From Bdellovibrio sp. SKB1291214 (GTDB lineage: Bacteria > Bdellovibrionota > Bdellovibrionia > Bdellovibrionales > Bdellovibrionaceae), in NCBI RefSeq assembly GCF_002209355.2, contig NZ_CP106855.1, forward strand, positions 3,596,001 through 3,660,000: 64,000 nt of DNA, read 5' to 3'. Made by a program: the position numbers and the translations under genes. The notes beneath the pieces were generated by a model. It was given only the letters and a program-made list of their open reading frames with translations, ran no database searches and was not told where the DNA came from. Below, one piece after another: positions 16,138 to 25,131 of this stretch (within the stretch, counting starts at the first letter, position 1; each line of letters begins with the position of its first letter).

Positions 16138-17514
16138 ATGACGGCTCTATCGACTAAAATTCTGATTATTGATGACGAAGCACCGATTCGTGATGTGCTT
16201 TCAGCCTCTTTAAAGGATGAAGGTTATCAAGTATTTCTAGCACACGACGGAGAGTCGGGTTTGCAAGCCATCAAGGACGTACAACCTGATATCGTTTTCC
16301 AAGACATCTGGATGCCAGGTAAATTTGATGGTATCGAAGTTCTAACTCGTGCTCGTAAAGAACACCCGAATGTCGAATTCGTGATGATCTCTGGTCACGG
16401 AACAATCGAAACAGCAGTTAAAGCTACAAAATTGGGTGCTTGGGATTTTATTGAAAAACCACTTTCTATGGATAAGATCCTGATCGTGATTTCAAACATC
16501 TTAAGCTTCCAACAAGCTAAAGAAGAAAAATCACTTTTATTGAACAAGCTTCGTAAGTCCATCGCTTTAGTGGGCGAGGCTCCCTCGATTGTAGCTACAA
16601 AACAAGTGATCGCACGAGTTGCTCCGACAAACTCTTGGATTTTAATTCAAGGTGAAGCGGGTACAGGTAAGGAACTTGTCGCGCAAAACATTCACTACCT
16701 AAGTGGTCGTGCCAGCCGTCCGTTTGTTGAAATTAACTGCGGCGGCATCCCCGAAGACCTTCTTGAATCAGAAATTTTCGGTATCGAAAAAGGTGCCATG
16801 CCAGGTGTGGACCGTGCGAAAAAAGGCAAGTTGGATCTGGCACAAGGCGGAACTTTGTACATCGCTGAAATCAGCGAAATGAACAAAGACGCGCAAGCAA
16901 AACTTCTTACATATTTGGATGAAAAAAAATATCGTCGCGTCGGTGGATCTGAAACTATCGAAAACGATGTTCGCGTGATCGCGGCGTCTTCTAAAGACTT
17001 AGACAAAGAAGTTAAGGAAGGCCGTTTCCGCGAAGATCTATACTATCGCCTGAACGTGATTCCATTCCGTGTGCCAGCTCTTCGCGAGCACCCGGAGGAC
17101 ATCCCAGTTCTAGTCTCATACTTCTCTGATAATGTAGCCCGCGAAAGCGGTTTCCCGAAAAAAGCTATCAGCGAGCAAGCAATGAATAAAATGCTTTCTC
17201 ACGCGTGGACGGGGAACGTGCGCGAGCTAAAAAACTTTATCGAACGCGTTTACATCCTTACTCCCGGTGAGTTTGTCGACGTTCACGACCTGCGTTTCGC
17301 AGGTTTGATCGACAAGGACGATGAAAAGGGCTTCGAAATGCAAGACCTGTCCACGTTCCGCGATGCTCGCGCGCAATTCGAGAAAGAATACCTTCTTCGC
17401 AAGATCAACGAAAACGGCGGCAACATCTCTAAAACTGCCGAAGTGATCGGTCTTGAAAGAAGTTACCTGCACAGAAAAATTAAAGCTTACGGTATAGACA
17501 CTAAAGACATTTAA
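16138..17514 (+). CDS. ntrX: NtrX-like response regulator with degenerate sigma-54 activator domain
   Basis: 458 residues. Receiver domain (6-122) with acidic pair D12/D13, phospho-acceptor D56 and K107. The central AAA+ domain keeps Walker A GEAGTGKE (172-179), but the GAFTGA loop reads GAMPGV (219-224) and Walker B reads YIAE instead of FLDE (241-244). A Fis-type helix-turn-helix ends the protein. Losing both features should prevent sigma-54 remodelling, so it probably acts on sigma-70 promoters or as a repressor. ATG 16138 is preferred over GTG 16135 for its spacing to AAGG. It lies in an operon with ntrY; proS follows by 9 bases. Confidence 0.9.
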   Translation: MTALSTKILIIDDEAPIRDVLSASLKDEGYQVFLAHDGESGLQAIKDVQPDIVFQDIWMPGKFDGIEVLTRARKEHPNVEFVMISGHGTIETAVKATKLGAWDFIEKPLSMDKILIVISNILSFQQAKEEKSLLLNKLRKSIALVGEAPSIVATKQVIARVAPTNSWILIQGEAGTGKELVAQNIHYLSGRASRPFVEINCGGIPEDLLESEIFGIEKGAMPGVDRAKKGKLDLAQGGTLYIAEISEMNKDAQAKLLTYLDEKKYRRVGGSETIENDVRVIAASSKDLDKEVKEGRFREDLYYRLNVIPFRVPALREHPEDIPVLVSYFSDNVARESGFPKKAISEQAMNKMLSHAWTGNVRELKNFIERVYILTPGEFVDVHDLRFAGLIDKDDEKGFEMQDLSTFRDARAQFEKEYLLRKINENGGNISKTAEVIGLERSYLHRKIKAYGIDTKDI

Positions 17515-17523
17515 GGATTAGAC

Positions 17524-19023
17524 ATGTCAGATACAGCGATTAAACCAACACGTTCTGAAAATTACCCTGAGTGGTACCAACAAGTTATCACAGCAGCTGA
17601 TATGGCCGAAAACTCTCCCGTCCGTGGTTGCATGGTGATTAAACCTTGGGGCTACGCTGTATGGGAAAACATGCAAGCGGTCTTGGATCGCATGTTCAAA
17701 GATACGGGTCACGTAAATGCCTACTTCCCATTGTTAATTCCGCTCAGCTTCTTGGAAAAAGAGGCTGAACACGTCGAAGGCTTTGCCAAAGAATGTGCTG
17801 TCGTGACTCATCACCGCTTAAAGGGTGATGGAAACGGCAAACTCGTTCCAGACGGTGAACTTGAAGAACCACTTATCATTCGTCCAACATCTGAAACAAT
17901 CATCGGTCACCAATTCGCAAAATGGGTAAAGTCCTATCGTGACCTTCCTGTTTTGATTAACCAGTGGTGTAACGTGATGAGATGGGAAATGCGCACGCGC
18001 ATGTTCCTCAGAACTGCAGAGTTCTTGTGGCAAGAGGGTCATACAGTTCATGCGACTGCCAAAGAAGCCCAAGAAGAAACTTTGCAGATGCTGGACGTGT
18101 ATGCTGACTTCGCAGAAAACTACATGGCGATGCCAGTGATCAAGGGGATGAAAACGTCAGACGAGCGTTTCCCAGGTGCGGTTGATACCTATACGATCGA
18201 AGCCCTTATGCAGGATAAAAAGGCTCTTCAAGCAGGGACATCTCACTTCTTGGGTCAAAACTTTGCTAAGGCTTCCGGCATCAAATATTTGAGCGCTGAG
18301 GGTAAAGAAGAAACAGCATGGACAACTTCATGGGGTGTTTCCACTCGTCTTATCGGGGGCTTGATCATGACCCATTCTGATGACAACGGTTTTGTGGTTC
18401 CACCAAGAATCGCTCCATTGCACGTTGTGATCGTGCCAATCTACCGTAACGACGCCGAAAAAGCGCAAGTTCTTGAATACGTAAACAGCTTGGCTAAAGA
18501 AGTTAAAGCGCAAAGCTATAACGGTGGCTCGATCCGCGTAAAAGTCGACGACCGCGATATCCGTGGCGGTGATAAAGCATGGCAATACATTAAACAAGGT
18601 GTTCCAGTGCGCGTGGAAGTGGGTCCTCGTGACATGGCAAAAGGCGAAGTATTCGTCGGCCGTCGTGACAAAGGCCCGAAAGAAAAAGCCGGCCAAGCCC
18701 GCGATGCATTTGTTCAAGGCATCAGTGCATTGTTGCAAGAAATCCAAGATGGTTTGTTCGAAAAAGCGAAAGCTTTCCGCGACAGCAATATCAAAAAAAT
18801 CACAGACCTTAAAGAGTTCGAAGCGTATTTCAAAGGCGAAGAAAGCTCTGCCCCGGGGTTCGCACTGGTTCCATGGTGTGAAGATGGTATTGGTCATGAT
18901 TTGCTGGGCCAGCTGAAAGTCACTCCACGTTGCGCACCGTTGAAGCAAGAGCCAATCTCGGGCAACTGTATTTTCTCTGGTAAGCCAGCAACAAAATGGG
19001 TGTTGTTCGCTAAATCATACTAA
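17524..19023 (+). CDS. proS: Prolyl-tRNA synthetase, archaeal/eukaryotic-like type
   Basis: A 499-residue class II synthetase charging tRNA-Pro. Motif 2 region MRWEMRTRMFLRTAEFLWQEGHT and motif 3 region STRLIGGLIMTHSDDNG are visible. The editing insertion of the longer bacterial enzymes is missing, and a C-terminal domain ending in a near-terminal Tyr (AKSY) is present, as in the archaeal-type (ProS type 3) family. Such an enzyme lacks the cis editing domain for mischarged Ala. AAGGA precedes the ATG. It is co-directional and close behind ntrX and ends at a strong terminator. Confidence 0.96.
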   Translation: MSDTAIKPTRSENYPEWYQQVITAADMAENSPVRGCMVIKPWGYAVWENMQAVLDRMFKDTGHVNAYFPLLIPLSFLEKEAEHVEGFAKECAVVTHHRLKGDGNGKLVPDGELEEPLIIRPTSETIIGHQFAKWVKSYRDLPVLINQWCNVMRWEMRTRMFLRTAEFLWQEGHTVHATAKEAQEETLQMLDVYADFAENYMAMPVIKGMKTSDERFPGAVDTYTIEALMQDKKALQAGTSHFLGQNFAKASGIKYLSAEGKEETAWTTSWGVSTRLIGGLIMTHSDDNGFVVPPRIAPLHVVIVPIYRNDAEKAQVLEYVNSLAKEVKAQSYNGGSIRVKVDDRDIRGGDKAWQYIKQGVPVRVEVGPRDMAKGEVFVGRRDKGPKEKAGQARDAFVQGISALLQEIQDGLFEKAKAFRDSNIKKITDLKEFEAYFKGEESSAPGFALVPWCEDGIGHDLLGQLKVTPRCAPLKQEPISGNCIFSGKPATKWVLFAKSY

Positions 19024-19067
19024 GCAATTAGCCAAACGCTTTTTTCAAAAAACTGAGCAAGTTTGTC

Positions 19068-19097
19068 AAACGGAGGTAAATCACCTCCGTTTTTTTA
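19068..19097 (+). terminator. Rho-independent terminator of ntrYX-proS
   Basis: AAACGGAGGT (19068-19077) pairs with ACCTCCGTTT (19083-19092) and runs into TTTT. Confidence 0.92.
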
Positions 19098-19211
19098 TTT
19101 CGTTTTGACCGCAGTCGACCCATGGATAATTCTTCCGGCGAGGGTCTTTTAGGAAATTTGGTGCGATGACCCTCAAATTTCTTAGTTTTGCGCCAATAGC
19201 AGGAGGGCTTG

Positions 19212-19949
19212 ATGAAAGCTTTAATTTTATCCTCGTTGTTGATGGTTTCAACGTTTTCAACCCATGTGTTCGCCGAAGACTCAGAAAAAGCTTCGTCTCC
19301 ACCCGAACAAAGTTCAAATAAAAGTCTGGCACTTGATGACTTAATGACTCCGCAAGAAATTTCTCAGGAACTAGGTTTTTCTCTCCGTGACCCAATGTGG
19401 GCAGGCGTGGTGGACCCGGAAGTGATCGCCGCTAAAGATGGCATCGATGTGTATCGCGAATATCCAATTGTCTTAAAAATTAACAAAGCTGCAAAAGGTC
19501 GTGGCGCTCAGCAAATGCAAGTTATCGAAAATGGAAAACTAATCGCGACATGGCCTGTTTCTACGGGCAGGGAACAGCATGAGAAAGCCAAGAGTGGTCG
19601 TTGGTATCAAACCACGACTCCTACAGGAACATTTTCACCCTACCGATTGGTGCGTGATCACTACTCAAACACTTGGAAAGCACAGATGGAGTTTGCAGTA
19701 TTCTTTATTGGAGGTATCGCCGTTCACGCAACGACACCGGATCACTATAGTGAGTTAGGTCAAAGAGCTTCAGGTGGCTGTGTTCGTATCCATAGGGACA
19801 ACGCGAAACTTTTATGGAGTAAAATAAACTCCTACCCAGAAAAGCTGGTCCCTTTGTTCAATAAAAAGGGTCGAGTGTCCCGTGATAAGAATGGAAATCC
19901 TATTCGTGCTATCGGTTGGGGCACGCTTATTATCGTCGAAAATAAATGA
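19212..19949 (+). CDS. L,D-transpeptidase (YkuD family), exported
   Basis: 245 residues. A signal peptide (1-21, ending in HVFAE) exports it. The YkuD catalytic domain occupies about 85-245 with HATTPDHYSELGQ and the nucleophile motif SGGCVRIH (Cys near residue 190). These enzymes make 3-3 cross-links in peptidoglycan or attach lipoproteins to it, via a Cys thioester. Predatory Bdellovibrio carry many and use some to modify prey wall; whether this one acts on self or prey cannot be told. AGGAGG stands 5 bases before ATG 19212, so the TTG codon just before is not used. Confidence 0.92.
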   Translation: MKALILSSLLMVSTFSTHVFAEDSEKASSPPEQSSNKSLALDDLMTPQEISQELGFSLRDPMWAGVVDPEVIAAKDGIDVYREYPIVLKINKAAKGRGAQQMQVIENGKLIATWPVSTGREQHEKAKSGRWYQTTTPTGTFSPYRLVRDHYSNTWKAQMEFAVFFIGGIAVHATTPDHYSELGQRASGGCVRIHRDNAKLLWSKINSYPEKLVPLFNKKGRVSRDKNGNPIRAIGWGTLIIVENK

Positions 19950-19993
19950 CCTAACACACCCTTTATGAGAAGGTGGAGCGCAGGAGTTATTCC

Positions 19994-20701
19994 ATGAATA
20001 AAAACCTGCGCGCCCATCCGATGAAAAATCCCATAATCCTCGCTCTTGATGTCGATACTCGCGATCAAGCCTTAAAAATTGCCGATGAAATCGGTGATAT
20101 TGTTGGCGGCATTAAGCTCGGGCCTCGCCTGTGTCTACGCTACGGCTTAGAGTTCGTGCAGGAAATGGCACAAAGAGCTCCTATTTTCATGGACAATAAG
20201 CACTTCGACATACCATCCACAATGGAGGCCGCCGTTCGAGCAAGCTTTGATGCTGGCGCTTCATTAGTCACGGTACATGCCTTAAGTGGATCAGAGGCTT
20301 TAAAGCGTATGGCTTCCGTGGAGGTAGAACTCAGCCAGCACCGTCCTTTTAAAATCCTCGCAGTGACGATCCTCACGTCTTGGGATCAAAACTCCTTGCC
20401 TCCGGTGATGAACCCTCAGCCGATCGCTCATCATGTGACTGAATTGGCGAGTTTGGTTCAAAATTCCGGGCTAACGGGCCTTGTTTGCTCTCCTCACGAG
20501 TTAGACCTTTTACAAAATAAAGGCCTCTATCTTGTCACGCCGGGAATTCGCTTTAGTATGAACGACTCTGGCGATCAAAAGCGTATCATGGGCCCGAAAG
20601 AAGCACTTGAAAAAGGTGCCTCTGCTCTAGTCGTGGGTCGTCCGATTTTAGAAGCAAAAGATATCAAAGAAGCTGCAAAACAATTTGTGATGGCGATGTA
20701 G
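19994..20701 (+). CDS. pyrF: Orotidine 5'-phosphate decarboxylase
   Basis: 235 residues forming a TIM barrel that converts OMP to UMP, the last step of de novo pyrimidine synthesis. ALDVD near residue 15, GIKLG with its Lys, and the catalytic DNKHFDIP block (DxKxxD pattern) are present. VTPGIR and a terminal VVGRPI phosphate-binding segment follow. ATG 19994 has AGGAG 7 bases upstream; the GTG at 19973 lacks a site. The stop is one base before the ATG of the RNA methyltransferase, indicating coupling. Confidence 0.95.
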   Translation: MNKNLRAHPMKNPIILALDVDTRDQALKIADEIGDIVGGIKLGPRLCLRYGLEFVQEMAQRAPIFMDNKHFDIPSTMEAAVRASFDAGASLVTVHALSGSEALKRMASVEVELSQHRPFKILAVTILTSWDQNSLPPVMNPQPIAHHVTELASLVQNSGLTGLVCSPHELDLLQNKGLYLVTPGIRFSMNDSGDQKRIMGPKEALEKGASALVVGRPILEAKDIKEAAKQFVMAM

Positions 20702-20702
20702 A

Positions 20703-21623
20703 ATGAAGAAAAATAATTTCCGCTCTAGTGGCGGCTCTAAAAACAACTCTCATAAATCTTCTCAAGGTGGTCGCTCTCAGGGTGGTCGTCCTCAGCAGAG
20801 TGGTCGCTCACAAGGTGGCGGTCGAGCGTCCCAACAGGGCGGTTCTCGCTCTGAAAATTCCATTCCTCGCGAGTGGAGAATCGTCGTGGGAAATCATGCT
20901 ATAAAAGAAGCTCTTTACATGCGCCCTAAGAAGGTGAAAGGCATGTGGCTTAAGAATGGTTGGGAGTCTTCTGCAGACTTGCGCGAACTTGAAGAAATGG
21001 CTCGCAAGCATAAAATCACTCCAGATGTTCGCCAGGAAGCGGTGATCGATAAATTTGGTTCTTCTCACCAAGGTGCAGCACTATTTGTTGAGGGTGCCCC
21101 GGGGATGGACCTAGACCATCTTGGAAATTTAGATACGTCTATTTTGTTGATGTTGGACGGTATCGAAGACCCTCATAATCTGGGAGCTATCCTAAGAACG
21201 TCGTGGTTAACGGACGTGAAGGGTGTATTAATTCCAGAGGATCGCGCGGTGGGTCTAACTCCAACAGTTCATAAAGTAGCCTGCGGTGGCGTCGAGCACG
21301 TGGCCGTTGAGGCGACGACTAACTTTAGTAAGTATGCGGAAACATTGAAAGAAAAAGGCTATTGGATTTACGGGCTTAGTCCGCGCGGTAAAAAATCCAT
21401 TTTCGAACTCGATTTGCCAGAGAAAGTAATTTGGGCAATTGGAGCCGAAGATAAAGGTTTGAGAGTGACAACAGAACGTCTATGTGATGAATTAGTCTTC
21501 ATTCCGCAAACGAGTGCATCAGCCTCTTATAATGCGTCTGTCGCGACAGCAATGGCACTGACAGAAACACTAAGGCAGCACGCGCAGCGCGGAAAGTCTA
21601 AAAAATCGCATTCTGACAGATAA
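20703..21623 (+). CDS. TrmH/SpoU-family RNA 2'-O-methyltransferase, RlmB-like
   Basis: 306 residues. The first 55 are a disordered Gly, Ser, Gln and Arg-rich extension with GGRSQGG-type repeats. Residues 60-140 match the substrate-binding domain with VVGNHAIKEAL, and 145-300 are the knotted SPOUT domain: motif 1 DGIEDPHNLGAILRT, motif 2 IGAEDKGLR, motif 3 SASYNASVATAMAL. It most resembles RlmB, which methylates G2251 of 23S rRNA. The RNA-binding-like N-terminal tail is unusual. No separate ribosome site is seen; coupling to pyrF is likely. Confidence 0.9.
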   Translation: MKKNNFRSSGGSKNNSHKSSQGGRSQGGRPQQSGRSQGGGRASQQGGSRSENSIPREWRIVVGNHAIKEALYMRPKKVKGMWLKNGWESSADLRELEEMARKHKITPDVRQEAVIDKFGSSHQGAALFVEGAPGMDLDHLGNLDTSILLMLDGIEDPHNLGAILRTSWLTDVKGVLIPEDRAVGLTPTVHKVACGGVEHVAVEATTNFSKYAETLKEKGYWIYGLSPRGKKSIFELDLPEKVIWAIGAEDKGLRVTTERLCDELVFIPQTSASASYNASVATAMALTETLRQHAQRGKSKKSHSDR

Positions 21624-21629
21624 TTATCT

Positions 21630-21659
21630 TTGACGAATGTAGATTTTTTCCACTATAAC
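21630..21659 (+). promoter_or_regulatory. Sigma-70-like promoter of tRNA-tuf cluster
   Basis: TTGACG (21630-21635), 18-base spacer, TATAAC (21654-21659), 21 bases before tRNA-Thr. Confidence 0.65.
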
Positions 21660-21680
21660 TCTTTCGGTTATCTCAGTGAT

Positions 21681-21756
21681 GCTGGTTTAGCTCAATTGGT
21701 AGAGCAGCTGATTTGTAATCAGCAGGTTGCGGGTTCGAGTCCCATAACCAGCTCCA
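21681..21756 (+). tRNA. tRNA-Thr (anticodon TGT)
   Basis: Acceptor GCTGGTT/AACCAGC, anticodon stem CTGAT/ATCAG around TTTGTAA giving TGT, T-arm with GGTTCGAGTCC, CCA encoded. First of the cluster. Confidence 0.96.
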
Positions 21757-21785
21757 TATTTCTCTGAGTAAGTATTTAAAAAAAT

Positions 21786-21871
21786 GGGTAGGTGCCCGAG
21801 TGGCTAAAGGGGACGGACTGTAAATCCGTTAGCTTGCGCTTACGAAGGTTCGAATCCTTCCCTGCCCACCA
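21786..21871 (+). tRNA. tRNA-Tyr (anticodon GTA)
   Basis: Acceptor GGGTAGG/CCTGCCC, anticodon GTA, long variable arm of a class II tRNA, T-arm GGTTCGAATCC, CCA encoded. Confidence 0.96.
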
Positions 21872-21920
21872 TTTTTTAAATATTTTCTCGGGGAAATATG
21901 GAAGACTTCTGATCGATAGG

Positions 21921-21997
21921 GCGGGAATAGCTCAATTGGCTAGAGTATCTGCCTTCCAAGCAGAGGGTTGCGGGTTCGAGACCCGTTTCCCGCTCCA
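21921..21997 (+). tRNA. tRNA-Gly (anticodon TCC)
   Basis: Acceptor GCGGGAA/TTCCCGC, anticodon loop CTTCCAA giving TCC, T-arm GGTTCGAGACC, CCA encoded. Confidence 0.96.
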
Positions 21998-22006
21998 AAT
22001 TTCGAC

Positions 22007-22081
22007 GCCCATGTAGCTCAGTGGTAGAGCACACCCTTGGTAAGGGTGAGGTCGTCGGTTCGGCTCCGATCATGGGCTCCA
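22007..22081 (+). tRNA. tRNA-Thr (anticodon GGT)
   Basis: Acceptor GCCCATG/CATGGGC, anticodon loop CTTGGTA giving GGT, T-arm GGTTCGGCTCC, CCA encoded. The order Thr-Tyr-Gly-Thr-tuf equals that of the E. coli thrU-tufB operon. Confidence 0.96.
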
Positions 22082-22154
22082 CTTAGTTTTCACTTGAATT
22101 AAAAAAATTTGGCTTTAAGTTAGATAAAAATAAAAAATCTCTGCAGGAGGACTA

Positions 22155-23345
22155 ATGTCTAAAGAGAAATTCACCCGTACGAAACCGCATGTTAACATCG
22201 GTACAATCGGTCACGTCGACCATGGTAAAACAACTTTGACTGCTGCTATCACTACTACTCTTGCAGCGGCTGGTAAAGCTCAAGCGATGTCTTACGATCA
22301 AATCGATAAGTCTCCAGAAGAGCGCGAGCGTGGTATCACTATCTCTACTACTCACGTTGAGTATGAAACTGAAAACCGCCACTACGCACACGTTGACTGC
22401 CCAGGACATGCTGACTACGTAAAAAACATGATCACTGGTGCTGCTCAAATGGACGGCGCTATCCTAGTTGTTTCTTCTGCTGACGGTCCTATGCCACAAA
22501 CTCGTGAACACATCCTTTTGGGTCGCCAAGTTGGTATCCCTGCAATGGTTGTTTTCATGAACAAAGTTGACATGGTTGACGATAAAGAACTTCTTGAGCT
22601 TGTTGAGCTTGAAATCCGCGAACTTCTTTCTAAGTACGAATACCCAGGCGACGAAATCCCTGTAGTAAAAGGTTCTGCTTTGAAAGCTTTGGAAGGCGAT
22701 GCTTCTGAAATCGGTCGTCCAGCTATCATGAAATTGATGGAAGCTTGCGACGCTTACATCCCACAACCAGCTCGTGCTACTGACAAAACTTTCTTGATGC
22801 CAGTAGAGGACGTATTCTCTATCTCTGGTCGTGGTACAGTTGTTACTGGCCGTGTTGAGCGTGGTATCGTAAAAGTTGGTGACGAGATCGAAATCATCGG
22901 TATCCGTCCAACTCAAAAAACTACAGTTACTGGTATCGAAATGTTCCGTAAACTTCTTGATGAAGGTCAAGCAGGGGACAACTGTGGTGTTCTTCTTCGT
23001 GGTACTAAAAAAGAAGACGTTGAACGTGGTCAAGTTTTGGCTAAACCAGGTTCAGTTAAACCTCACAAAAAATTCAAAGCAGAAGCGTACATCCTTACTA
23101 AAGAAGAAGGCGGACGTCATACTCCATTCTTCAACGGTTACCGTCCACAGTTCTACTTCCGTACAACTGACGTAACTGGTGTTTGTACTTTGAAAGCTGG
23201 CACTGAAATGGTTATGCCAGGTGACCGCGTTGAATTGTCTGTTGAGTTGATCGCTCCAATCGCAATGGAAAAAGAATTGCGTTTCGCTATCCGCGAAGGT
23301 GGCCGTACAGTTGGCGCCGGCGTTGTTATCGATATCCTTGAGTAG
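22155..23345 (+). CDS. tuf: Elongation factor Tu
   Basis: 396 residues. The GTPase that carries aminoacyl-tRNA to the ribosomal A site. P-loop GHVDHGKT (about 19-26), [12 protein letters not shown] and the effector region with RGITI are intact, followed by the two beta-barrel domains. GCAGGAGG precedes the ATG. It is the terminal gene of a tRNA-tuf transcript, and tRNA-Trp and secE follow. Only one tuf copy lies in this window; the str cluster at 36-39 kb ends with fusA and has no second tuf. Confidence 0.99.
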   Translation: MSKEKFTRTKPHVNIGTIGHVDHGKTTLTAAITTTLAAAGKAQAMSYDQIDKSPEERERGITISTTHVEYETENRHYAHVDCPGHADYVKNMITGAAQMDGAILVVSSADGPMPQTREHILLGRQVGIPAMVVFMNKVDMVDDKELLELVELEIRELLSKYEYPGDEIPVVKGSALKALEGDASEIGRPAIMKLMEACDAYIPQPARATDKTFLMPVEDVFSISGRGTVVTGRVERGIVKVGDEIEIIGIRPTQKTTVTGIEMFRKLLDEGQAGDNCGVLLRGTKKEDVERGQVLAKPGSVKPHKKFKAEAYILTKEEGGRHTPFFNGYRPQFYFRTTDVTGVCTLKAGTEMVMPGDRVELSVELIAPIAMEKELRFAIREGGRTVGAGVVIDILE

Positions 23346-23374
23346 GATTAACGCAGCATAGGCTGAAATAAAAT

Positions 23375-23416
23375 CACCCGGGGGACTCCTTGACAAAAGG
23401 GTCCCCCTCGGTGTTT
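23375..23416 (+). terminator. Probable terminator of tuf
   Basis: GGGGGAC (23380-23386) pairs with GTCCCCC (23401-23407), extended by CACC/GGTG. A short TTTCTT follows. Confidence 0.65.
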
Positions 23417-23494
23417 CTTGGCACTTCCAAAATAGTTATTATTTTTTGGTCGTTTTCCGTCATCGAAGTCTCCAGACGATGTAAAACCGGGAGA

Positions 23495-23597
23495 TTATTG
23501 ATGAGAATTGATTGAATACGAGGCGCAAGGAGGAGGCCCTACTGATAGGTAGGCCGACGACGAAGCAACGAAGTAGGCAATCGATTATCATCAATAA
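23495..23597 (+). repeat. Long imperfect hairpin before tRNA-Trp
   Basis: Twenty bases at 23495-23514 (TTATTGATGA...TTG) pair with 23578-23597, with two mismatches. Inside, GGCCcTAC (23535-23542) pairs with GTAGGCC (23549-23555), and a GGAGGAGG purine tract lies at 23529-23536. It ends 8 bases before the tRNA. Role unknown: a processing stem, repeat element or structured leader. Confidence 0.6.
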
Positions 23598-23605
23598 GAT
23601 CGTGC

Positions 23606-23681
23606 AGGGGTGTAGCTCTAGCGGTAGAGCGAACGACTCCAAATCGTTAGGTCGTGGGTTCGAATCCCTCCGCCCCTGCCA
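23606..23681 (+). tRNA. tRNA-Trp (anticodon CCA)
   Basis: Acceptor AGGGGTG/CGCCCCT, anticodon loop CTCCAAA giving CCA, T-arm GGTTCGAATCC, encoded CCA. It stands directly before secE, a common bacterial arrangement. Confidence 0.97.
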
Positions 23682-23717
23682 ATTTCTACACAAATATTTC
23701 AACAGGAATGAGGTATC

Positions 23718-24095
23718 GTGGAAAAAACTAATTCTAAGATTATGACTCTTAGTTTTGCAATTGCGGGTGCTTTGGTTGGATTGACCGTGCACTTCCTTAT
23801 CAAAGCATTCTCTGGTGCTTTTGGCGTAATTGCGAAGATGGCTGACAACGACCTATTTAAACATGGTCTTCCAGTTGGCTTGGGTATTCTTGTGTTTGTG
23901 GCACTTCAGTTCAATCCTAAAGTTCAGGCTTGGGGCGAAGAAGTGGTATCTGAAATTCGTAAGGTTGTATGGCCTTCACGTAAAGATACAACTGCAATGA
24001 CTATCGTTTGTGTTGTAATGGTTCTTATCTCAAGCGTAATTATCAGCTCATTCGACTTGCTATCTGGCTTCTTTATCAATTTCCTAATGAAGTAA
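23718..24095 (+). CDS. secE: Preprotein translocase subunit SecE
   Basis: 125 residues. The small clamp subunit of the SecYEG channel. Three membrane helices are apparent (about 12-35, 52-70, 92-122); the last two enclose the conserved cytoplasmic stretch [17 protein letters not shown]. The three-helix form resembles E. coli SecE (127). It starts with GTG at 23718 after a TGAGGT site. nusG follows 10 bases downstream, the classic secE-nusG pair. Confidence 0.95.
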   Translation: MEKTNSKIMTLSFAIAGALVGLTVHFLIKAFSGAFGVIAKMADNDLFKHGLPVGLGILVFVALQFNPKVQAWGEEVVSEIRKVVWPSRKDTTAMTIVCVVMVLISSVIISSFDLLSGFFINFLMK

Positions 24096-24105
24096 GGATC
24101 GGACC

Positions 24106-24639
24106 ATGGAAAAAAAGTGGTACATCGTAAACGTTCAGACTAGTTGTGAAAATACGGCTAAAAAAGCGATCGAAGAAAAGATCAAAACTTCTAAAATGGA
24201 AGAATTGTTCGGCGAAATCTTGATCCCAGCTGAAAACGTTGTGGAGCTAGTAAAAGGCCAAAAGCAAACTAGATCGCGTAAATTTTTCCCGGGTTATATC
24301 TTCGTTCAAATGTTTTTGAATGATGAGACTTGGCATTTGGTAAGAAATGCGTCAAAAGTAACAGGCTTCGTGGGTGGCACTAAAACTCGTCCTCCAGAAG
24401 TACCTGAAGCAGAGGTTTTCCGCGTAACTCAGCAAATGGCTGGCGTTGCAGAAAAGCCGAAAATGAAGGTGAAGTTCTCTGTGGGTGAAAATGTGACTGT
24501 TGTTGACGGTCCATTTGCTAACTTCCAAGGAACTGTAGAAGAGATCAACGAGGACAAAGCTAAGCTTAAAGTTCTTGTGAGCATCTTCGGTCGTCCGACT
24601 CCAGTTGAGTTGGACTACATTCAAGTAGAAAAGCACTAA
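24106..24639 (+). CDS. nusG: Transcription termination/antitermination factor NusG
   Basis: 177 residues. N-terminal NGN domain (1-120, opening with [11 protein letters not shown]) binds the RNA polymerase clamp; the C-terminal KOW domain (about 124-177, with [15 protein letters not shown]) contacts Rho or ribosomal S10. It couples transcription, Rho action and translation. AAGGATC precedes the ATG. Length is close to E. coli (181). Confidence 0.97.
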   Translation: MEKKWYIVNVQTSCENTAKKAIEEKIKTSKMEELFGEILIPAENVVELVKGQKQTRSRKFFPGYIFVQMFLNDETWHLVRNASKVTGFVGGTKTRPPEVPEAEVFRVTQQMAGVAEKPKMKVKFSVGENVTVVDGPFANFQGTVEEINEDKAKLKVLVSIFGRPTPVELDYIQVEKH

Positions 24640-24699
24640 ATCCAAAGCCGCATAGGGCGGTTAGGAATTAATTAACACAACCTCTTGCAGGAGTGGGTC

Positions 24700-25122
24700 A
24701 TGGCAAAAAAAGTTACAGGAATGATCAAGCTGCAAATACCGGCAGGGAAAGCTAATCCAGCTCCACCCGTTGGACCGGCACTTGGACAGCACGGGGTAAA
24801 CATCATGGAATTCTGTAAGCAGTTCAACGCTCGTACACAAGCGTTGGGTGATAGCATCATCCCTATCATCATCACTGTTTACCAAGACAGATCGTTTACT
24901 TTCATCACAAAAACACCACCGGTGTCTTCTTTGATTAAAAAGGCGTTGAAATTGGAATCTGGTTCCAAAATGCCTCAAAAAGACAAAGTTGGTAAAATCA
25001 ATAACGATCAAATCAAGCAAATCGCTACAACGAAATTGCCTGACTTGAACTGCTTGAAAGTTGAATCAGCAATGGCACAAGTCGCTGGTACAGCTAAGAG
25101 CATGGGCATCGACATCGCGTAG
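24700..25122 (+). CDS. rplK: 50S ribosomal protein L11
   Basis: 140 residues from ATG 24700 ([16 protein letters not shown]); GCAGGAG stands 7 bases upstream, whereas the frame from 24685 has none. L11 binds the GTPase centre of 23S rRNA and carries the [14 protein letters not shown] loop. Length matches E. coli (142). rplA follows after 9 bases. Confidence 0.98.
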   Translation: MAKKVTGMIKLQIPAGKANPAPPVGPALGQHGVNIMEFCKQFNARTQALGDSIIPIIITVYQDRSFTFITKTPPVSSLIKKALKLESGSKMPQKDKVGKINNDQIKQIATTKLPDLNCLKVESAMAQVAGTAKSMGIDIA

Positions 25123-25131
25123 GAGTGAACA

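Noticed and set aside
18328-18948. 206-codon minus-strand ORF inside proS
   Set aside because: Antisense shadow of a well-conserved synthetase.
22464-23033. 189-codon minus-strand ORF inside tuf
   Set aside because: Antisense shadow of EF-Tu caused by codon bias; no ribosome site.
23460-23792. 110-codon minus-strand ORF
   Set aside because: It covers tRNA-Trp, the hairpin and the secE start; a chance frame.
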